The notes: generated from the letters alone by a model not told the origin. A DNA stretch of 64,000 bases from Allolobophora icterica (GCA_963556255.1 OY744608.1:31843654-31907653); one strand, 5' to 3'; counted from the first letter of the stretch, positions 1-13,887 are shown. Translations and numbers: made by a program.

Positions 1-579
1 TATATTACAGCAGTTTGTCATGTTTTACTACATTCAAAACTCTTAAATTGTAACAATACATTAGAGTTTATTAATAAAGAGTATATTTCTTAAATTAAGA
101 AAAACAATCACAGAAACAAAACACCTACTGATCTCCAAATTTATCATCTCTTTTGCCCTTCTCAAGACCAGCTAACCAAACCGAGTCAGTCAGAACACCG
201 ATGACTTCTAACCGAATCCTGCCCCAATCACGGAATTATGCCAATTCTGAACGGTAACATCGTCATGGCAAAATCATTTCTAAAACAATCGCGTTTCTCT
301 TTAAAGCTGGGCAGTATGTGTCAAACGCTGCTAGTCTGCTAGGTCAGATGTAGACAGCCAAACTGTGTATGTTTGGAGATTGGACTAATAGCACAATAAA
401 CATAAGCTTAAACTCAGCATCCTGTGCCACAGATTCATCAGTTCTTCTGCCCCTGTTCACCCATTCAGCAGCCACAATAGGGTGGATTGCCATCAGTTAT
501 GTTTCGGCCACAACCTGCATTAATACATATGGCAAAAGAGCTGTGTAATCCAGTTAGAACAAAAAGAAATTCACCTAAT
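1..579. repeat. Copy A of a ~0.6 kb duplicated noncoding segment
   Basis: This stretch recurs almost base for base at 4885-5479. The second copy carries a ~15 bp insertion near its start and scattered substitutions. Similarity stops abruptly after CACCTAAT (572-579 here, 5472-5479 there), and at the left it runs off the window edge. No coding exon is recognisable. It may be a segmental duplication or a repeat family member. Confidence 0.85.
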
Positions 580-3500
580 TATTGTGCCTTCCCAGAAATC
601 GTAGTCTCCGCCTTGATTCGTGTGTGTAAGAAATTGGTACCCCCACTTTTTAGATCAGTTACGCCCCTGCCACCCACCCCGTTTTTTTTATCGGGCTTCG
701 CCCTCGATTTAGCCCTTCCAGAATTGTTCAGTTCCGGAACATTTTTCTAGAAAAAAGCACTGTATATGACCCATGTCATGACCTATGTGACTTCGATGAT
801 GCTGAATACAGGAATCCTGTCGGCCGTTCAGTCAACACACCCGTAGGTCTACATGTAAGCCTACCTAGCTTACGATGCCCATGCACGGCGCTAGATCAGT
901 CATGAGCTTTGGGACCGAGCGTAGGCCCTATTCATTGGAGAGTAAGGCCTGATAACAGCACCACTATAGCGGATCCAGAAGTTGAGAAAGGAAACAAACA
1001 TCTATGCAGTCGTTGAGGAGTTGATGGTGGAAGTTTTGACTTCTTTTCGTCATCGAGATTTTTCAACGAAAGAATATAGGCCTACTTTCATGTCATGAAA
1101 TTGCTAAGGACTTTCTTTAGTTCCCTGCCTTTTTGCACACATTTTCCTCGGACCTTTAAATCCGCTATTGCCTCCGAGTGGACTGAGGAAAACCTCGATA
1201 TTGTAGGGCTTATATCCTCCATCAAGTCTAAACTATGCAATGTCGGTCGAATGGAGGAGTAGGGCCTATAGGCTATAATGTTATGTGATGTCCTCAAACG
1301 ACAGTCATCAAGTATGAAGTGGTCCGAGTATACCCCTTCCCTGCAAGACGCAAACCAGATAAAGCACCTGATCGCAAGACTGGATAAGTAAATTGGAGCG
1401 GTGTGACTCCACATATCGCCCTCTGCGCAATACTCAAATAACCTATTCATACTTACGCACAGAAGCTTCCTTGGGTCGCAAAAGTCATGCTGCAGCATAG
1501 GACACAAGATTCCCCTCGTAGGCTATGTTTTAAGTAACTAATGAAATGCCATGTACATTGAATGGATTTAGCCTAGACAGCAATCGACTCTGGGCTGAAT
1601 ATAAAAGAATTTAAAGTGGCATTTAAGCCACAAAGATGTCAAAGCCGTCAGTAATTACACAGCTTCAATTCACTTCGGCAAACTGTCCCACTGATGTTTT
1701 CGACACACGCCTCTCTAGACTAGGCCTAGGACCCTTCTTATTTGGCTGCTTCCGATCTCCATGGGGCAGGAATTTTTTTCTTGAGGGGGGGGAGAATTTT
1801 TGTAGGGCAGCAAAGTGACGTGTTTGCATATGAATGGACACAGAACATGTGACAACTTTAAAAAGAATTAATGTAACAGCTAGGACTTACCTAAATATTT
1901 TTTTTTGCATTGAAAATTGTGTTGGGACTGTTGTAATAATCATAATAAAAAGATTTATTTTTTGCAAGATATTTCCAAAATCTTGGGGGCAAATGCCCCT
2001 TGCCCCCCTCCGGACGCTCATGCCGGTCTCTTTGTCTGACTCGTTGTACAGAGGTCAACATCTCATAAAGCTTTGGCATTCGTCGGAGGTCAAGACTGAG
2101 TTTATATTTCATCTGAGATTCACATTCAGTAAATGTAGGAGACAGAAGTATCAATTGCAGCTGCTTTTCTAAAGACCTGGGATCACCAAGTCTTGGAAAT
2201 ACAACACAGCAGTAGAAATCTGCGCATTAGGACAGATAAACGGTTATGATTTTATTGTTGCACTAGTATCCACACACGTTGGGCCAACGTGCACAGCCTG
2301 AGATTTGCTGCATTTTACACTATGCCTGTAACAGGTGGTACCAATTCAGTACTAAGACAGTATTTCAAGATCTAATAAAAGAATAGATTGTGACGTCGTC
2401 ATAACGTCGTTATATGCTCAGGTGATATAAGTTGTCAGTTGACACACGATGATGCACCTCCTCGAGTTAACGTCTGTACTCATCATCATTAACCCGCAGC
2501 CAATAACCTTTATGAAAACTTAAATCAAAGTAACTCAACATTCTACCCGTCACAAGTTAGCCTCTCATGAGCACAGCATCCATAGGCACGCTAGTTAAGT
2601 AAAAATATTCCTTGTTTCCGTTAGCTATAAGCCACAAAAGCAACTGCCAAACTCTTTCCCGATTTGAGAACTTGCCCGAGTATACTGCCTTTCTAAAAAC
2701 CTTTATGTTCTCACAGTATTCGCCAGCGTTCACATCACACAGACCATCAACCATCGGATCATGTTATCATGATATAAATATAGGCAGCCATGTGTACGTT
2801 TATTCATCTATAAAAGTGTGAAACCATCTGAACTAGAAGCTGCGTTTATCGCGGCAAGAAACGCTCATACACGTACCATCTTAACAAGACACAGAATACG
2901 GATTTAGATGTGAAAAGCATTCATAATCGAAGTTATTGGTGAAAACAGGATTAAAGTTGTTCAGACGAATAAGAGAAGCAGAAAGTGTCAGTTCAACATG
3001 CATAACTTGTTACTTTAACGACCTTCTTACTAAAGGTCATTAACAAAAACAGATCAATTGTCAAATAAATGCTTAATAAACACCTCGGACATTGGTGATA
3101 CGAAAACAGATTAAACAGAAAGAACAACATGTACCCTAACTTTAAGAAATCTTAATTTACAGAAAAACTCTTAAATTCTATCCAAACAACTCATGCTAGT
3201 CCTAATTTTCAGTTTATCATTTTTGAAACTTAAAATCCAGAAATGTGTTGCACAACTTCCAAACATGACTCACAATGCACTCTAAGCAACTGAAATCATT
3301 AACTAAACCAGAGCCTGTATCTGGACACGGATGATCTGCATCTTCTCGTACATCTGAGAAAAAGGAAGAGATGGACTGCCAAAGGCACGTAGTACTGCAA
3401 GATGATACTGATGCATCGTTGGGAGTCAAGACACAGCCAACCCTCGAAACCACACTCCCTGTCTTGCCACCGCTGCTAGCACCTTGCCTAGCTCATTCAG

Positions 3501-3902
3501 CTGTGGTGTGGTGTCCACTATACCTAGATGTAAAAGTAACGGACACTCAATAGCAAATACCTTCCTTCTGTGGGTCAGGCAGTGGAGAGCTTACACACTA
3601 CATTAGTCTTATCACACAACACAAATCTTGTTTATTCCCTATGAAGGAATACTGTTTTTTAGAAAAAATGTGGAACAGTGCTTACTTTCAGTTCACACAG
3701 GACTTTGAAACCAGGTCGCAGAGAAAGAACGCCAACACAATAGCCACTTTGGCACTGTGCCACCTTTAAATGCATACAGTATTTAGCAAGTACCTCTACC
3801 AGCACAGTTCTTGATTTATTTAAGTGGAAATGCAACACAAAACCAGAAGAAACCTCCACCAATCACAGAGAGACTCTGCCACATGCAAGATTACGTTACA
3901 GC
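580..3902. other. Noncoding, repeat-bearing stretch
   Basis: I find no coding exon. The stretch includes a fragment at about 632-668 (GGTACCCCCAC...GTTACGCCCCTG) resembling an element end seen again near 38010-38044, and a dispersed repeat at about 1750-2030. The rest is AT-rich and unremarkable. Confidence 0.5.
1750..2030. repeat. Dispersed repeat, copy 1
   Basis: An inverted, diverged copy lies at about 37504-37820. Both contain a conserved core around ATTGTGTTGGGACT and a G/C-run end reading GGGCGTCCGGAGGG in one orientation. Coding content is absent. It is probably a nonautonomous transposon, and I could not fix its ends or a target-site duplication. Confidence 0.5.
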
Positions 3903-4298
3903 CAGTGGTGTAGTGGGGCGGGAACGCGGGGGAACGCCGTTCCCGCACTTTTTTCCAGGGAGGGAACGCGATCCCTCACTATTTTGCAGCATTTCTGCTG
4001 AAATAAATGAACAAAGAAGACTTCAAGACTCACAGTTTCAACTGCTTACTTACTGGAGCCTTTTGCAGTTTCGCAGATATATTTATATATGTGTTGGCTT
4101 TATACTAAATAACAAATTCCTATGTATAAATTTACATAATTACATTTATTAATTTTTTTGTTATTTTTTTACATTCAACAGTTTCAAAAATAGCAGCGCT
4201 CACACTATGCAAAATTCTTGCAAGATTGCACCTTTTGCTACAGTTGCTACTTCAATTTCCAGGTGTTCCCCACTTCATTTTTTAGGACTACACCACTG
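3903..4298. mobile_element. hAT-type MITE (396 bp) with 8-bp TSD
   Basis: The ends are perfect 12-bp inverted repeats (CAGTGGTGTAGT ... ACTACACCACTG). They are flanked by a perfect 8-bp direct duplication GTTACAGC (3895-3902 and 4299-4306). An 8-bp duplication plus CA-G ends is the hAT signature. There is no transposase, so it is nonautonomous. Confidence 0.9.
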
Positions 4299-4306
4299 GT
4301 TACAGC

Positions 4307-4884
4307 GCTTCTCGTTTGTTGGAGCATTCTAAAATAACTTGCATTTCCTATTGTACATCATTCAGTAAGCATTTAAATTGACATCTAATTTTGATTGACA
4401 TCCAGATGAATGACTTTGGCAAAGAACTTATAGCAAGCCTCAGGAAAAGCAAAATGAAGCTAGTCTGCATGAAATAAAGTTTATTTCAGTCGATTATTAA
4501 TTTACACAGTGTAAATAATTCAAATTTTAATCCAGCAACCTAATGAATCAATATTTGAAGGAACATTGTTTATGGTGTGGTTAAAGTAATGACATTCAGT
4601 TGGTCTATTTTATTTTTAAATACTGGTTCAGTATTTGCCACAAAATCTAATGAAATTGCTTCAAATGCGTCTATTTCTAGTTAGTTGATTAATAACCAGT
4701 CAATTAATATCCAGGGCAGCAACGACATTGATGCTTGCCCAAAGCAAGAAAAGAACAAGTACTGCCACTGCTCACAGTCAGTATCACTGTCTCGACCAAG
4801 TGTCAAAGACAATCACTGCAGCTGCTGTATAATTAGCTGTTATATTCCTTCTGCAAGGCAGCATATTATGATAAGATGAGGAAT
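4307..4884. other. Noncoding AT-rich stretch
   Basis: I see no exon, RNA gene or clear repeat between the MITE and the second copy of the 0.6 kb duplication. Confidence 0.5.
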
Positions 4885-5479
4885 TATATTACAGCAGTTT
4901 GTCATGTTTTACTACATTCTACACTCGTGTGATTCAAAACTCTTAAATTGTAACAATACATTAGAGTTTATTAATAAAGAGTATATTTTTTAAATAAAGA
5001 AAAAACAATCACAGAAACACAACACCTACTGATCTCCAAATTTATCATCTCTTTTGCCCTTCTCAAGAAGAGCTAACCAAACCCAGTCAGCTAGAACACT
5101 GATGACTTCTAACCGAATCCTGCTCCCATCACGGAATTATGCCAATTCTGAACTGCAACATCGTCATGGCAAAATCATTTCTAAAACAATCACGTTTCTC
5201 TTTAAAGCTGGGCAGTATGTGTCAAAGGCTGCTAGTCTGTTAGGTCAGATGTAGACAGCCAAACTGTGTATGTTTGGAGGTTGGACTAATAGCACAATAA
5301 ACATAAGCTTAAACTCAGCATCCTGTGCCACAGATTCATCAGTCTTCTGCTGCTGTTCACCCATTCAGCAGCCACAACAGGGTGGATTGCCATCAGTCAC
5401 GTTTCGGCCACAACATGCATTAATGCATATGGCAAAAGAGCTGTGTAATCCAGTTAGAACAAAAAGAAATCCACCTAAT
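4885..5479. repeat. Copy B of the ~0.6 kb duplicated segment
   Basis: Direct-orientation partner of 1-579. Position 4885 corresponds to position 1. After CACCTAAT at 5472-5479 the two copies diverge completely, so this is not a simple tandem duplication with a unit as long as the ~4.9 kb spacing. Confidence 0.85.
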
Positions 5480-8467
5480 GTATCCATCAGCAAAGACATT
5501 AACTGCGATGGACAGATCAGCTCCTACATAAAGTAGAGCAACAGTACAGCAGTTTAAGTGTGGGAACCTCATCATTTCAAGACCATATTAGTTAATAAAT
5601 CCATCATCTACAACTTAAATAACCCAGAAAATGCTCAAAAGCAGTATTTTAATTAACATAGTGTCCACCCTTTCTGCTGTGTTGAATCACTTCAACAACA
5701 TTCACCGAGATCAGTTCACTTTTCTTTTAAAATGGCATTAGATCACAGAAGACCAGTCACTGTCGGTAATCGAGGAAATAATTTATTAAGGACTGACAAT
5801 ACATATGACTTGCAATCATAAATATACAGCTACTAAACCAAGACAGATTTAGATCAAAAGATTCAAAGAAAAGCTGTAACAATCTCTCGTTCCGGTTGTC
5901 ACGTTAACACCGATATCATTCGTTAATGTCTCACACAGCTAACAGCTTTTGTAATAAATCCCAATATCTGATATGGTAGGAGAAAACAATAACACCAAAA
6001 AACTCATCAAGTGTTCGCTTTATAAAACATGCAGGATTTAAGCTACCGACATAAATGGAAACACATAGACGCAATCGGGTGCTGCAACTTTCAACTATAC
6101 AATGCATTTACACGTAGTACTTGAATGAAAAAAGTAGCATGAAATTCTACGAATCTACGCATGAGTTAATCTGTACACTATATACAACAAATGCAAAACC
6201 ACATATGCACATTTAAGTGGCAGCAGAAATCTGCCCAAATCTATTTACAATAACTCAAGACTAGTATCATAAAGCAAAGAACTCTGCGAAGACGAAGCAT
6301 TTTCAACGTTAAACTGGTTGAACCCAGAACAATAGCAAACAAACCAAACCTGGGTTTATCCTCTGCTACTCAAGCACAAATTATGATATAAAAGCAAATA
6401 AATAAAATGCAAAACGTTGTCTAGGACAGAAATGCGACCCATAGCAAAATGCATCGTCGCTCAGTGTACACTGCCTTTTGCAAAAAGACTACTTACTAGT
6501 CTGCTCTATGTTAGCCAACTTGACTAAATCAGATTTACATAACAAACGACCTTAGCATCGTTTCATCAACACTCGAACATACAACTTTCTCATTCCAATA
6601 CATCAGCACCACACTTACTTCAGATTACTAATTTCTCCTCACTAGGCAATACACAAATTCACAAGCTGATATATACATTACGTTGCAATTCGGTGCACTG
6701 ACGCACGACTTGCAGTATGGATGAATGAGATAAACTTATAAAGAAACAGAAGTTCAAATAATCATTGCATTTTATACAAGTTAGCCAATCTTGGTTGCCT
6801 TTTTTTCACAGTGAATGTCAAGAGGCACAACAGCCCAACTGCTTCACAATAAACTCTAATTTTACCCTGAAATTACTGACACTGCTGACTTTCATGCAGG
6901 CTCAATAATTACACAGCAGGCCTTGAAATGAAAAGAACAGGGTGCGTGATATGAAGCTCAGGGAAAGGAAGTTTGTGAGGCAAGGCCTACTAAATATTAG
7001 CACCTCTAGCATAATGTTAAAAATGCTTGAAACTCCTTCAGTCTACAAATGAAAAGCTATAAATGCGCTATGCTTGCCAAATCAGCAAATTTCTGGATAC
7101 CGGTAGGAACATTTTGCCAACAAAACCATTATGCCTGCTTAAATAAATAGCCCTTATCTGCATGTGCACTTGTCAGATGCAAATAAAGGCTACTTACTTA
7201 CTTAACTGGGAAATCAAAACATAAGATAGTATGAAAATTTAAAGAATACACAGTAGCAAATGCTCATTATGAGAAACCACAGTACACTAATTTCAGAAAA
7301 GAAATTAATACAGAATATTAGAGTTATATGGGCTATAAACAGAAACTACATAACGCAACACTGACAATGTCAGACAACTTTACCTGCGAAAATAGTTTTC
7401 GAAATGTAACATCTTTTGGCAAAGAAGCCTCTAACTGTGAGTTTACATCAGATGTTCTCTGCAATGCGAGGCAAGAGCACCGAGGACTAGAAAGAGAGAT
7501 CTTACCACAGTGACACCAATGTTTTCATCTCTCTGTCTCTTTAAAATAGTCAAACCAAACCAGGTGGTAAAAAACACATGCATAACTGAGGTTAAAAGGT
7601 CATCAAATTCTGCCAAACCAAACTCAACCCAATTCAAGACTAAATTGAAACACAGAAAAGTAAGGGGCAAAGATCTCTGGGACATTCAAACACATAATTA
7701 ATTTATTTGGAACAAAAGATTCTTAGTCAAACTAACATCCGCTTTTGGAATACAATCGTTAAAGATGGTCAAACTAAAATATTCACAAGTCAGGGCTAAA
7801 AATCTCCACAGCTGGTCAAACCCCTTTTATTCAGAATTTCTCACAGAATTGTCAAAAGAACACATGGGCCAATTAGGAAAATTCAGGACTAAATGTCCCC
7901 ATTCGAAATTTCTCCTCGCTTGTGTAACGAAATCCTACGCACACCTACATAGTCACATCACCAATTAGGCTACTTTCAAACATAAAACCAAATCTGAGAG
8001 CAAATAGATCCTCTATTTAAACTAAAATGAGTGAGATTGCATGGAGATGTTGGTAACTCCATACATTACATATCCAAAACGACTTTGTCCTAATGAACAC
8101 ATGGGAGAATATTTACTTACACCTAAAATACTCCGATGTTTCAACAGACAGCGAAACAAAAGTTCCAAAGAAAGTCATAATCTCATGTTACACTAAACAA
8201 AAAAAACACAAAACTAAATGCCCCTCTCAGCTTCTCAGATGCACTGCTGCACCCAAATGTTATTGCATGGCCAATATGCATCCACTGATGATGATCATAA
8301 TAATCATAACAAAGAAAAAAATCTTAAGATACATGGTAGTCATTATCTGAGAATGATGATGATAGAAATAACTCAATTTCTGCACAAAACAGAAACTAAC
8401 GAGCATATTGAACATGTTCACAGCAGGCACGACTAAAACTCTTGCCCATCTTCAACTTTTGACACCG
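5480..8467. other. Noncoding; probably includes the 3' UTR of the OTUD7-like gene
   Basis: No coding exon is recognisable on either strand. The right part lies directly downstream of the minus-strand stop codon at 8468-8470, so it should hold that gene's 3' UTR. A minus-strand AATAAA (plus TTTATT) lies near 7703, but I cannot say it is the one used. Confidence 0.4.
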
Positions 8468-10218
8468 TCACCGGACCACCTTATTGGAAACGAGCGATGC
8501 ATTACGTCGGTTAGCTTTCTCCCGGAAACAAGCGGAGCAGAGCAGCTCTGTGGCTTCGGTGCCGTAATAGTCACAGCCAGACGTCTGGCATTTCTGCTGG
8601 ACAGACATTGTCGCCAGGTTGTCGCGCGACACCCATGGACTGACAATGAATTCATGATCATTTTCCGGACAGGCATTAACGATGTTTGCATTCGAAATGT
8701 CACCCAGCTGGGTGAATTTTAGTGGGTCACTCCCATTCTCCCAATCACAGTTCAGATTAATATTTGGACCGGTAGAATTGGTGGCTTTTTTCAGGGCGTC
8801 GTTGTCCGATTGGTAGAGATTGTTGACAATGACTGCTGTCCCCGCAGGAATTGTTGAGGACCGGGTCATCTGAGTCTTACAGCTGTCCTGTGTATCATAA
8901 AACAAGAGATGCGAAACTTCCGTTGCGTAATTCGGAGGTGTAGTGCCTGAATTGGGCCGAGTGTTATTCATAACCGTACTCCTGCTTCCAACTCCTCCGC
9001 CGCCTCCGCTGCTCGTCACAGAATTTCTAATGGCTTCCTCCTGCGACCGGCTGCGAAGTATACTGGTATTTTTGTTTGGCATAACATACCCCTTTGATTT
9101 TCCACTGTAGGACATGGTTTCATGCGGCCGTCCATTGGCTGGATGTTTCTGGGCATGTGGAATTCCCCCTGGTGGCACATAATGTGGCAAAGAGGGTCCA
9201 CTGTCCACCCGGTCAACTTTCGGAGACTGGTTAGTGGAAGAGGAGGGACTGCTGCCACGCATCATTTTCATATCAAACTCTTCCTGCTTCTGCCGTTCAA
9301 AACATTCCTGACACAGGTAGCACGTGGCAGCAGAAGCCTTTCCCTCACACCCAGCATTTACACACTGTACAAGCTCCAGTTCCTGGCGCCGACGTTCGGT
9401 CAGATGACGGAGCTCCGCATCCTGCTGCCGAAGCATATCCTTTTCCTGCTGGAATCTTTCTGCAGCTGATTTAAGATAGTTGACAATCATTTCTTCCTGA
9501 AAATCGAGTCGTTTGTGCAACAGCCTCGCACACAGCAATTTATCGCGACCTTTCCACTCCACAACATTGACCACTGCTTTCACTGTTGTCGTTGCATTGG
9601 TTGTTGTTGGAGACACAGACTGCACTGTGCACTTACTGTTCTGTTGCTTTTCCAGCACCTCGGATTTTACATCCGATCGTCGACCAGATTTTGCCGAAGC
9701 GCAAAAATTTCGGCTGAATGTTCTGCTAAGCGTTCTCCGAAGAGTTCCAACAGACCGGACAAAGTTCCTCAGCTTGCTCTTGTCCTTCTTTTTCTTGTCC
9801 CATCCCACGTCGCTCTCTTCATCTGTGCCCTTTCCGTTTGAGCACCTGTCTTTGCCGTTTGTGACGGTCTTTTCCTTTCCGTTGCTAGTGCTCAGACTAC
9901 TGTCCTCTTCAGACTCAAGGGACATTGTTCTCCCGATGGAGTCTGAGTGGCTGTTGCCGTTGTAGGTGTCTTCAGTTGCAGGTGGTTTCTCACTGTCTCC
10001 ATTAAGCACTGGCTCATTGAATGGTAAAGGAATCTGTTCAATGTCCATGTACTTTTGAAGCAGATTTAGTCGGTCGGTTAAACTCATCTCTGCCATCTTG
10101 AGATCTGCATCTTCATCATCTTCATCCTCACCTCGATTCCACTGGTACTGAGCACCAGGGTCCACCATGAAATGGAGAGGCAAGAGCTCAAACTCTGCAT
10201 CAACCAGTGGTACAGCAG
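8468..10218 (-). CDS. OTUD7: OTUD7 (Cezanne-like) deubiquitinase, 3'-terminal coding exon
   Basis: The exon encodes about 583 residues. It starts after a minus-strand TTTAG acceptor (plus 10219-10220) and continues the end of an OTU catalytic domain: VPLVDAEFELLPLHF, then LLQKYMDIEQIPLPF, aligns with the segment closing the OTU domain of vertebrate OTUD7A/B. A low-complexity Ser/Lys-rich region follows, then QEEMIVNYLKSAAERF, which matches the conserved OTUD7 helix, and a C-terminal A20-type zinc finger CQTSGC-x11-C-x2-C (about 8540-8600) matching the OTUD7 C-terminus. A second A20-like finger, CVNAGC-x11-C-x2-C, lies further upstream (about 9320-9372). Family members cleave ubiquitin chains (OTUD7B prefers K11 linkages) and act in NF-kB and cell-cycle control. 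The catalytic-cysteine exons are not visible in this window. Confidence 0.85.
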
Positions 10219-11421
10219 CTAAAGAATAAATCACATCACAACTGTATTTAACCAAAAATTGTATTTAACTAAAGCAGCATAATCTCAAAGATTAATCGTG
10301 TTATTTAAGTATTTTGGCGTAAGGCATTCATGTATCAAGTAGGGCTGTCTACAGGAACTCCAAGGCCCGAGTACCCATTCAAAAGATTGCACCTGGGCCT
10401 AAAATCAATGCCCGAAACCTGGTTGAAGAAGCACAATGCTTTTAACATACTGCAAATTGCTTTTCTACAGTAATACACCTGACTGTATGCACCACACATG
10501 TTCCAACCAATTCTTCATATGTTCATCCATCCAACCTTTTGGGTGAGCTTTTACAATGATGTCTCATGAAAGCATCATTCCATTAAGCAAGGTCTTTCAT
10601 CTAATAACAACTGCTAGATTGAGTTTTGTTCCATCTGCTGGAAAGCTAAAGGACTGCAAGTAGATTTGACCTGAACAGTACGTGCTTTCTGCAACAGGAT
10701 TTACTGTTCGTTTTCCAGGCAGGTAAAATATCTAGCGTTTTATCCATGTGGCTGAACACAAAATTTTTGTTGTAGGCACCAAGAAAATTATGTATTATAA
10801 AATCAAATGATCTAGCCTTGCTATGAAAACACTGCATCCAGTCTAAGAGAACAGTAAATAAGAACTGTTTGAAAAAGTTACCTGGCATGGTTTAAACATA
10901 ACACAATCTGATTTTATTCTACCAGATATTTAAAAAGTGTATTATGCCAATATTTAGTTCACTTTGCTAAAAACTCATTCTTTATCGTATCAGGTGCTTT
11001 TTAGCATTACTGGTATAGATTCCATTATTCACCAAGTATGTGTCATGTGATCTGCCACTGGTGTATCATGTGATCTGTGGCGGGTGTATCACCATCCCTG
11101 AAACAAATCTCTTGACTTGATCATCGTGTAAGATGACCCCCAAATTTGTACTTTCAAAATTGACCAAATTTATAGCCGAATTTATTTACGGTATGCCATT
11201 GCTTCTTTTCTGCTCCAGAGTAATCCGTGGCTATTGAATATCAGTACTGTTTCAAAGCATGACCAGTCTCTTCATTAAAATGCATTAGTTTCAAAGTCAA
11301 GGTGTTCTAGCAACACATTGTGTTGATCTGTTTAGACTTTGCCCTCTGAATCTTTCCATTGTGGTTTTGTGCTTTGGAGGCATTTCCAATGAATACTATG
11401 ATCAGCTAAAGGGGATTTCTG
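10219..11421. other. Noncoding gap between oppositely oriented gene fragments
   Basis: This should contain either upstream OTUD7 exons (minus) or upstream CHAF1A exons (plus). I recognise neither, including no OTU Asp-Gly-Asn-Cys motif and no further Lys/Glu-rich KER exon. See the finding on interleaved genes. Confidence 0.4.
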
Positions 11422-11630
11422 CAGGGCTGTAGTCGAGGGTATACGCGGGTATACAGCGTATACTCACCTCTAGAGACCGTATACTCACCTTACAAATATT
11501 TATGTTTATTTATATTAAAATACTGTAGCGTATACTCACAAAGATACTGTAGCATATACTCACCTCTAATTTGTTTCGGAAAACTAACCGGTAGCGTATA
11601 CTCACCTCAAATTTTACCACTACAGCCCTG
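11422..11630. mobile_element. hAT-type MITE (209 bp) with 8-bp TSD
   Basis: The terminal inverted repeat CAGGGCTGTAGT (12 bp, perfect) is flanked by an 8-bp duplication GATTTCTG (11414-11421 and 11631-11638). Inside are several short repeats of GCGTATACTCACC. It has no coding capacity and lies ~80 bp upstream of a CHAF1A exon. Confidence 0.92.
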
Positions 11631-11710
11631 GATTTCTGAATATTTGACAATTTAGTTTTAAAATAGACATTGATAGAAAGTGTGACAATTAAAGATATGC
11701 ATTATTTTAG

Positions 11711-11780
11711 AGCTAGGTTGGAAGAGAAGAAAAAGAAGGAAGAAGAGAAGAAAAGAAAGGAAGAGGAGAAACAGGACAAG
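11711..11780 (+). CDS. CHAF1A: CHAF1A (CAF-1 p150) exon, KER domain
   Basis: First recognisable exon of the large subunit of chromatin assembly factor 1, which deposits histones H3-H4 on newly replicated DNA through PCNA. It encodes 23 residues almost entirely Lys/Glu/Arg (ARLEEKKKKEEEKK...), as in the KER DNA-binding helix. It is bounded by TTTTAG at 11710 and donor AAG|GTGATC. The order of later exons (PIP motif, acidic ED region, winged-helix region) follows vertebrate CHAF1A, which makes the assignment firm despite the low complexity here. More N-terminal exons are not seen. The gene runs to 42665 on the plus strand and holds the Polinton in an intron. Confidence 0.75.
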
Positions 11781-12124
11781 GTGATCAAACCTGTGGCTTG
11801 ATTTTGGAGTTTTTTATTTTATATTTAAACCTCACAAATTTCAACAGCGATTGAAGCATTATTTTTATCAAGGAATTGCTGTTTGAAAATTGTCTTATCA
11901 AAGAATTGCTGTTAGAACATTGTTTTATCGAAGAATTGCTGTTTGCATTTTTTCTTTGTGTAAGAAATTGTATGCCAGCAATCTGTTGAACATCCAAATA
12001 AAGATTTTTATTCATAGATTTTAATTTTGTGACAAGCTGCAGTAACAATGAAGTTTCTTTCATTTTTGTTCTGTTATTTTGTTTAAATGACATGTAAATT
12101 CACTTTCATGTTTGCTCTCTTTAG

Positions 12125-12211
12125 GAGAAAGGCTCACAAAAGGAGAAGCAGCTGATGCAAAACTTCTTTTTTAAAACTTCAAAAGACGCCAACTCATCAG
12201 TTCAGCAGAAT
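12125..12211 (+). CDS. CHAF1A: CHAF1A exon with PIP-like motif
   Basis: An 87-bp exon, phase 0 to 0, after TTTAG and before AAT|GTATGA. It encodes KQLMQNFF, which aligns with the noncanonical PCNA-interacting motif KAEITRFF of vertebrate CHAF1A (Lys at position 1, hydrophobic residue at 4, FF at 7-8). PCNA binding through this motif recruits CAF-1 to replication forks. Confidence 0.85.
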
Positions 12212-12564
12212 GTATGACGTTCTTAGAATTTTTACTCTTAGCTAGTCTACTCCATCAAACACCCATAGTTATCTGTCTGTTCATGGGTAGCAACACAATT
12301 GACAGTATTGTGCTTCAGCTCCTGTCGATGTCTTCGAGTTGTTCTGCTTCCAAGCACAAAAGCTAAATCAGTTTCAAATAATTTTCTTATTACAGCATGT
12401 TTATTCTCTGTGTTACCTTTATTAGAAGTACATCTAGTGGTTCTGAAAATGGATGTGAGAAATATTTTGTCTCTTGAAAGACATTGTACTGCATAAGGTT
12501 TAGGAGTGAAATGTTAACAGCATTGTGCTACTTTTTATTCTGCTCTGTGCTCCTTTGGTTTTAG

Positions 12565-12689
12565 GAGGCGGTTCAGACTGGACCTTTTATGCCGTTTGAA
12601 CCGAAAAGGAACATGCGTCTTGCGCCTAAATCTCGTGTTGATAGCAGCACTCTGACAGATCGAGCAGCTAATCTTGATTCACTAATGGC
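12565..12689 (+). CDS. CHAF1A: CHAF1A exon, 5' part, interrupted by a hAT-like insertion
   Basis: The exon opens after GGTTTTAG and encodes FMPFEPKRNMRLAPKSR, matching the FAPFEIKEHMVLAPR block that follows the PIP motif in vertebrate CHAF1A. At 12690 a 1183-bp transposon begins. The exon's last 7 bases lie at 13881-13887, directly before a GT at 13888. Without the insertion and one TSD copy the exon would be 132 bp, phase 0 to 0, fitting both neighbouring exons. Reading straight into the transposon gives an altered tail with a stop at 12934-12936. Confidence 0.85.
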
Positions 12690-13872
<1,183 letters not shown>

Positions 13873-13880
13873 CTAATGGC

Positions 13881-13887
13881 TTCGAAG
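13881..13887 (+). CDS. CHAF1A: CHAF1A exon remainder (7 bp) and donor site
   Basis: TTCGAAG directly follows the right TSD copy and is followed by GTTGCT. Joined across one TSD copy it completes the Ala codon and adds Ser-Lys in phase 0, as the next exon requires. Confidence 0.7.
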
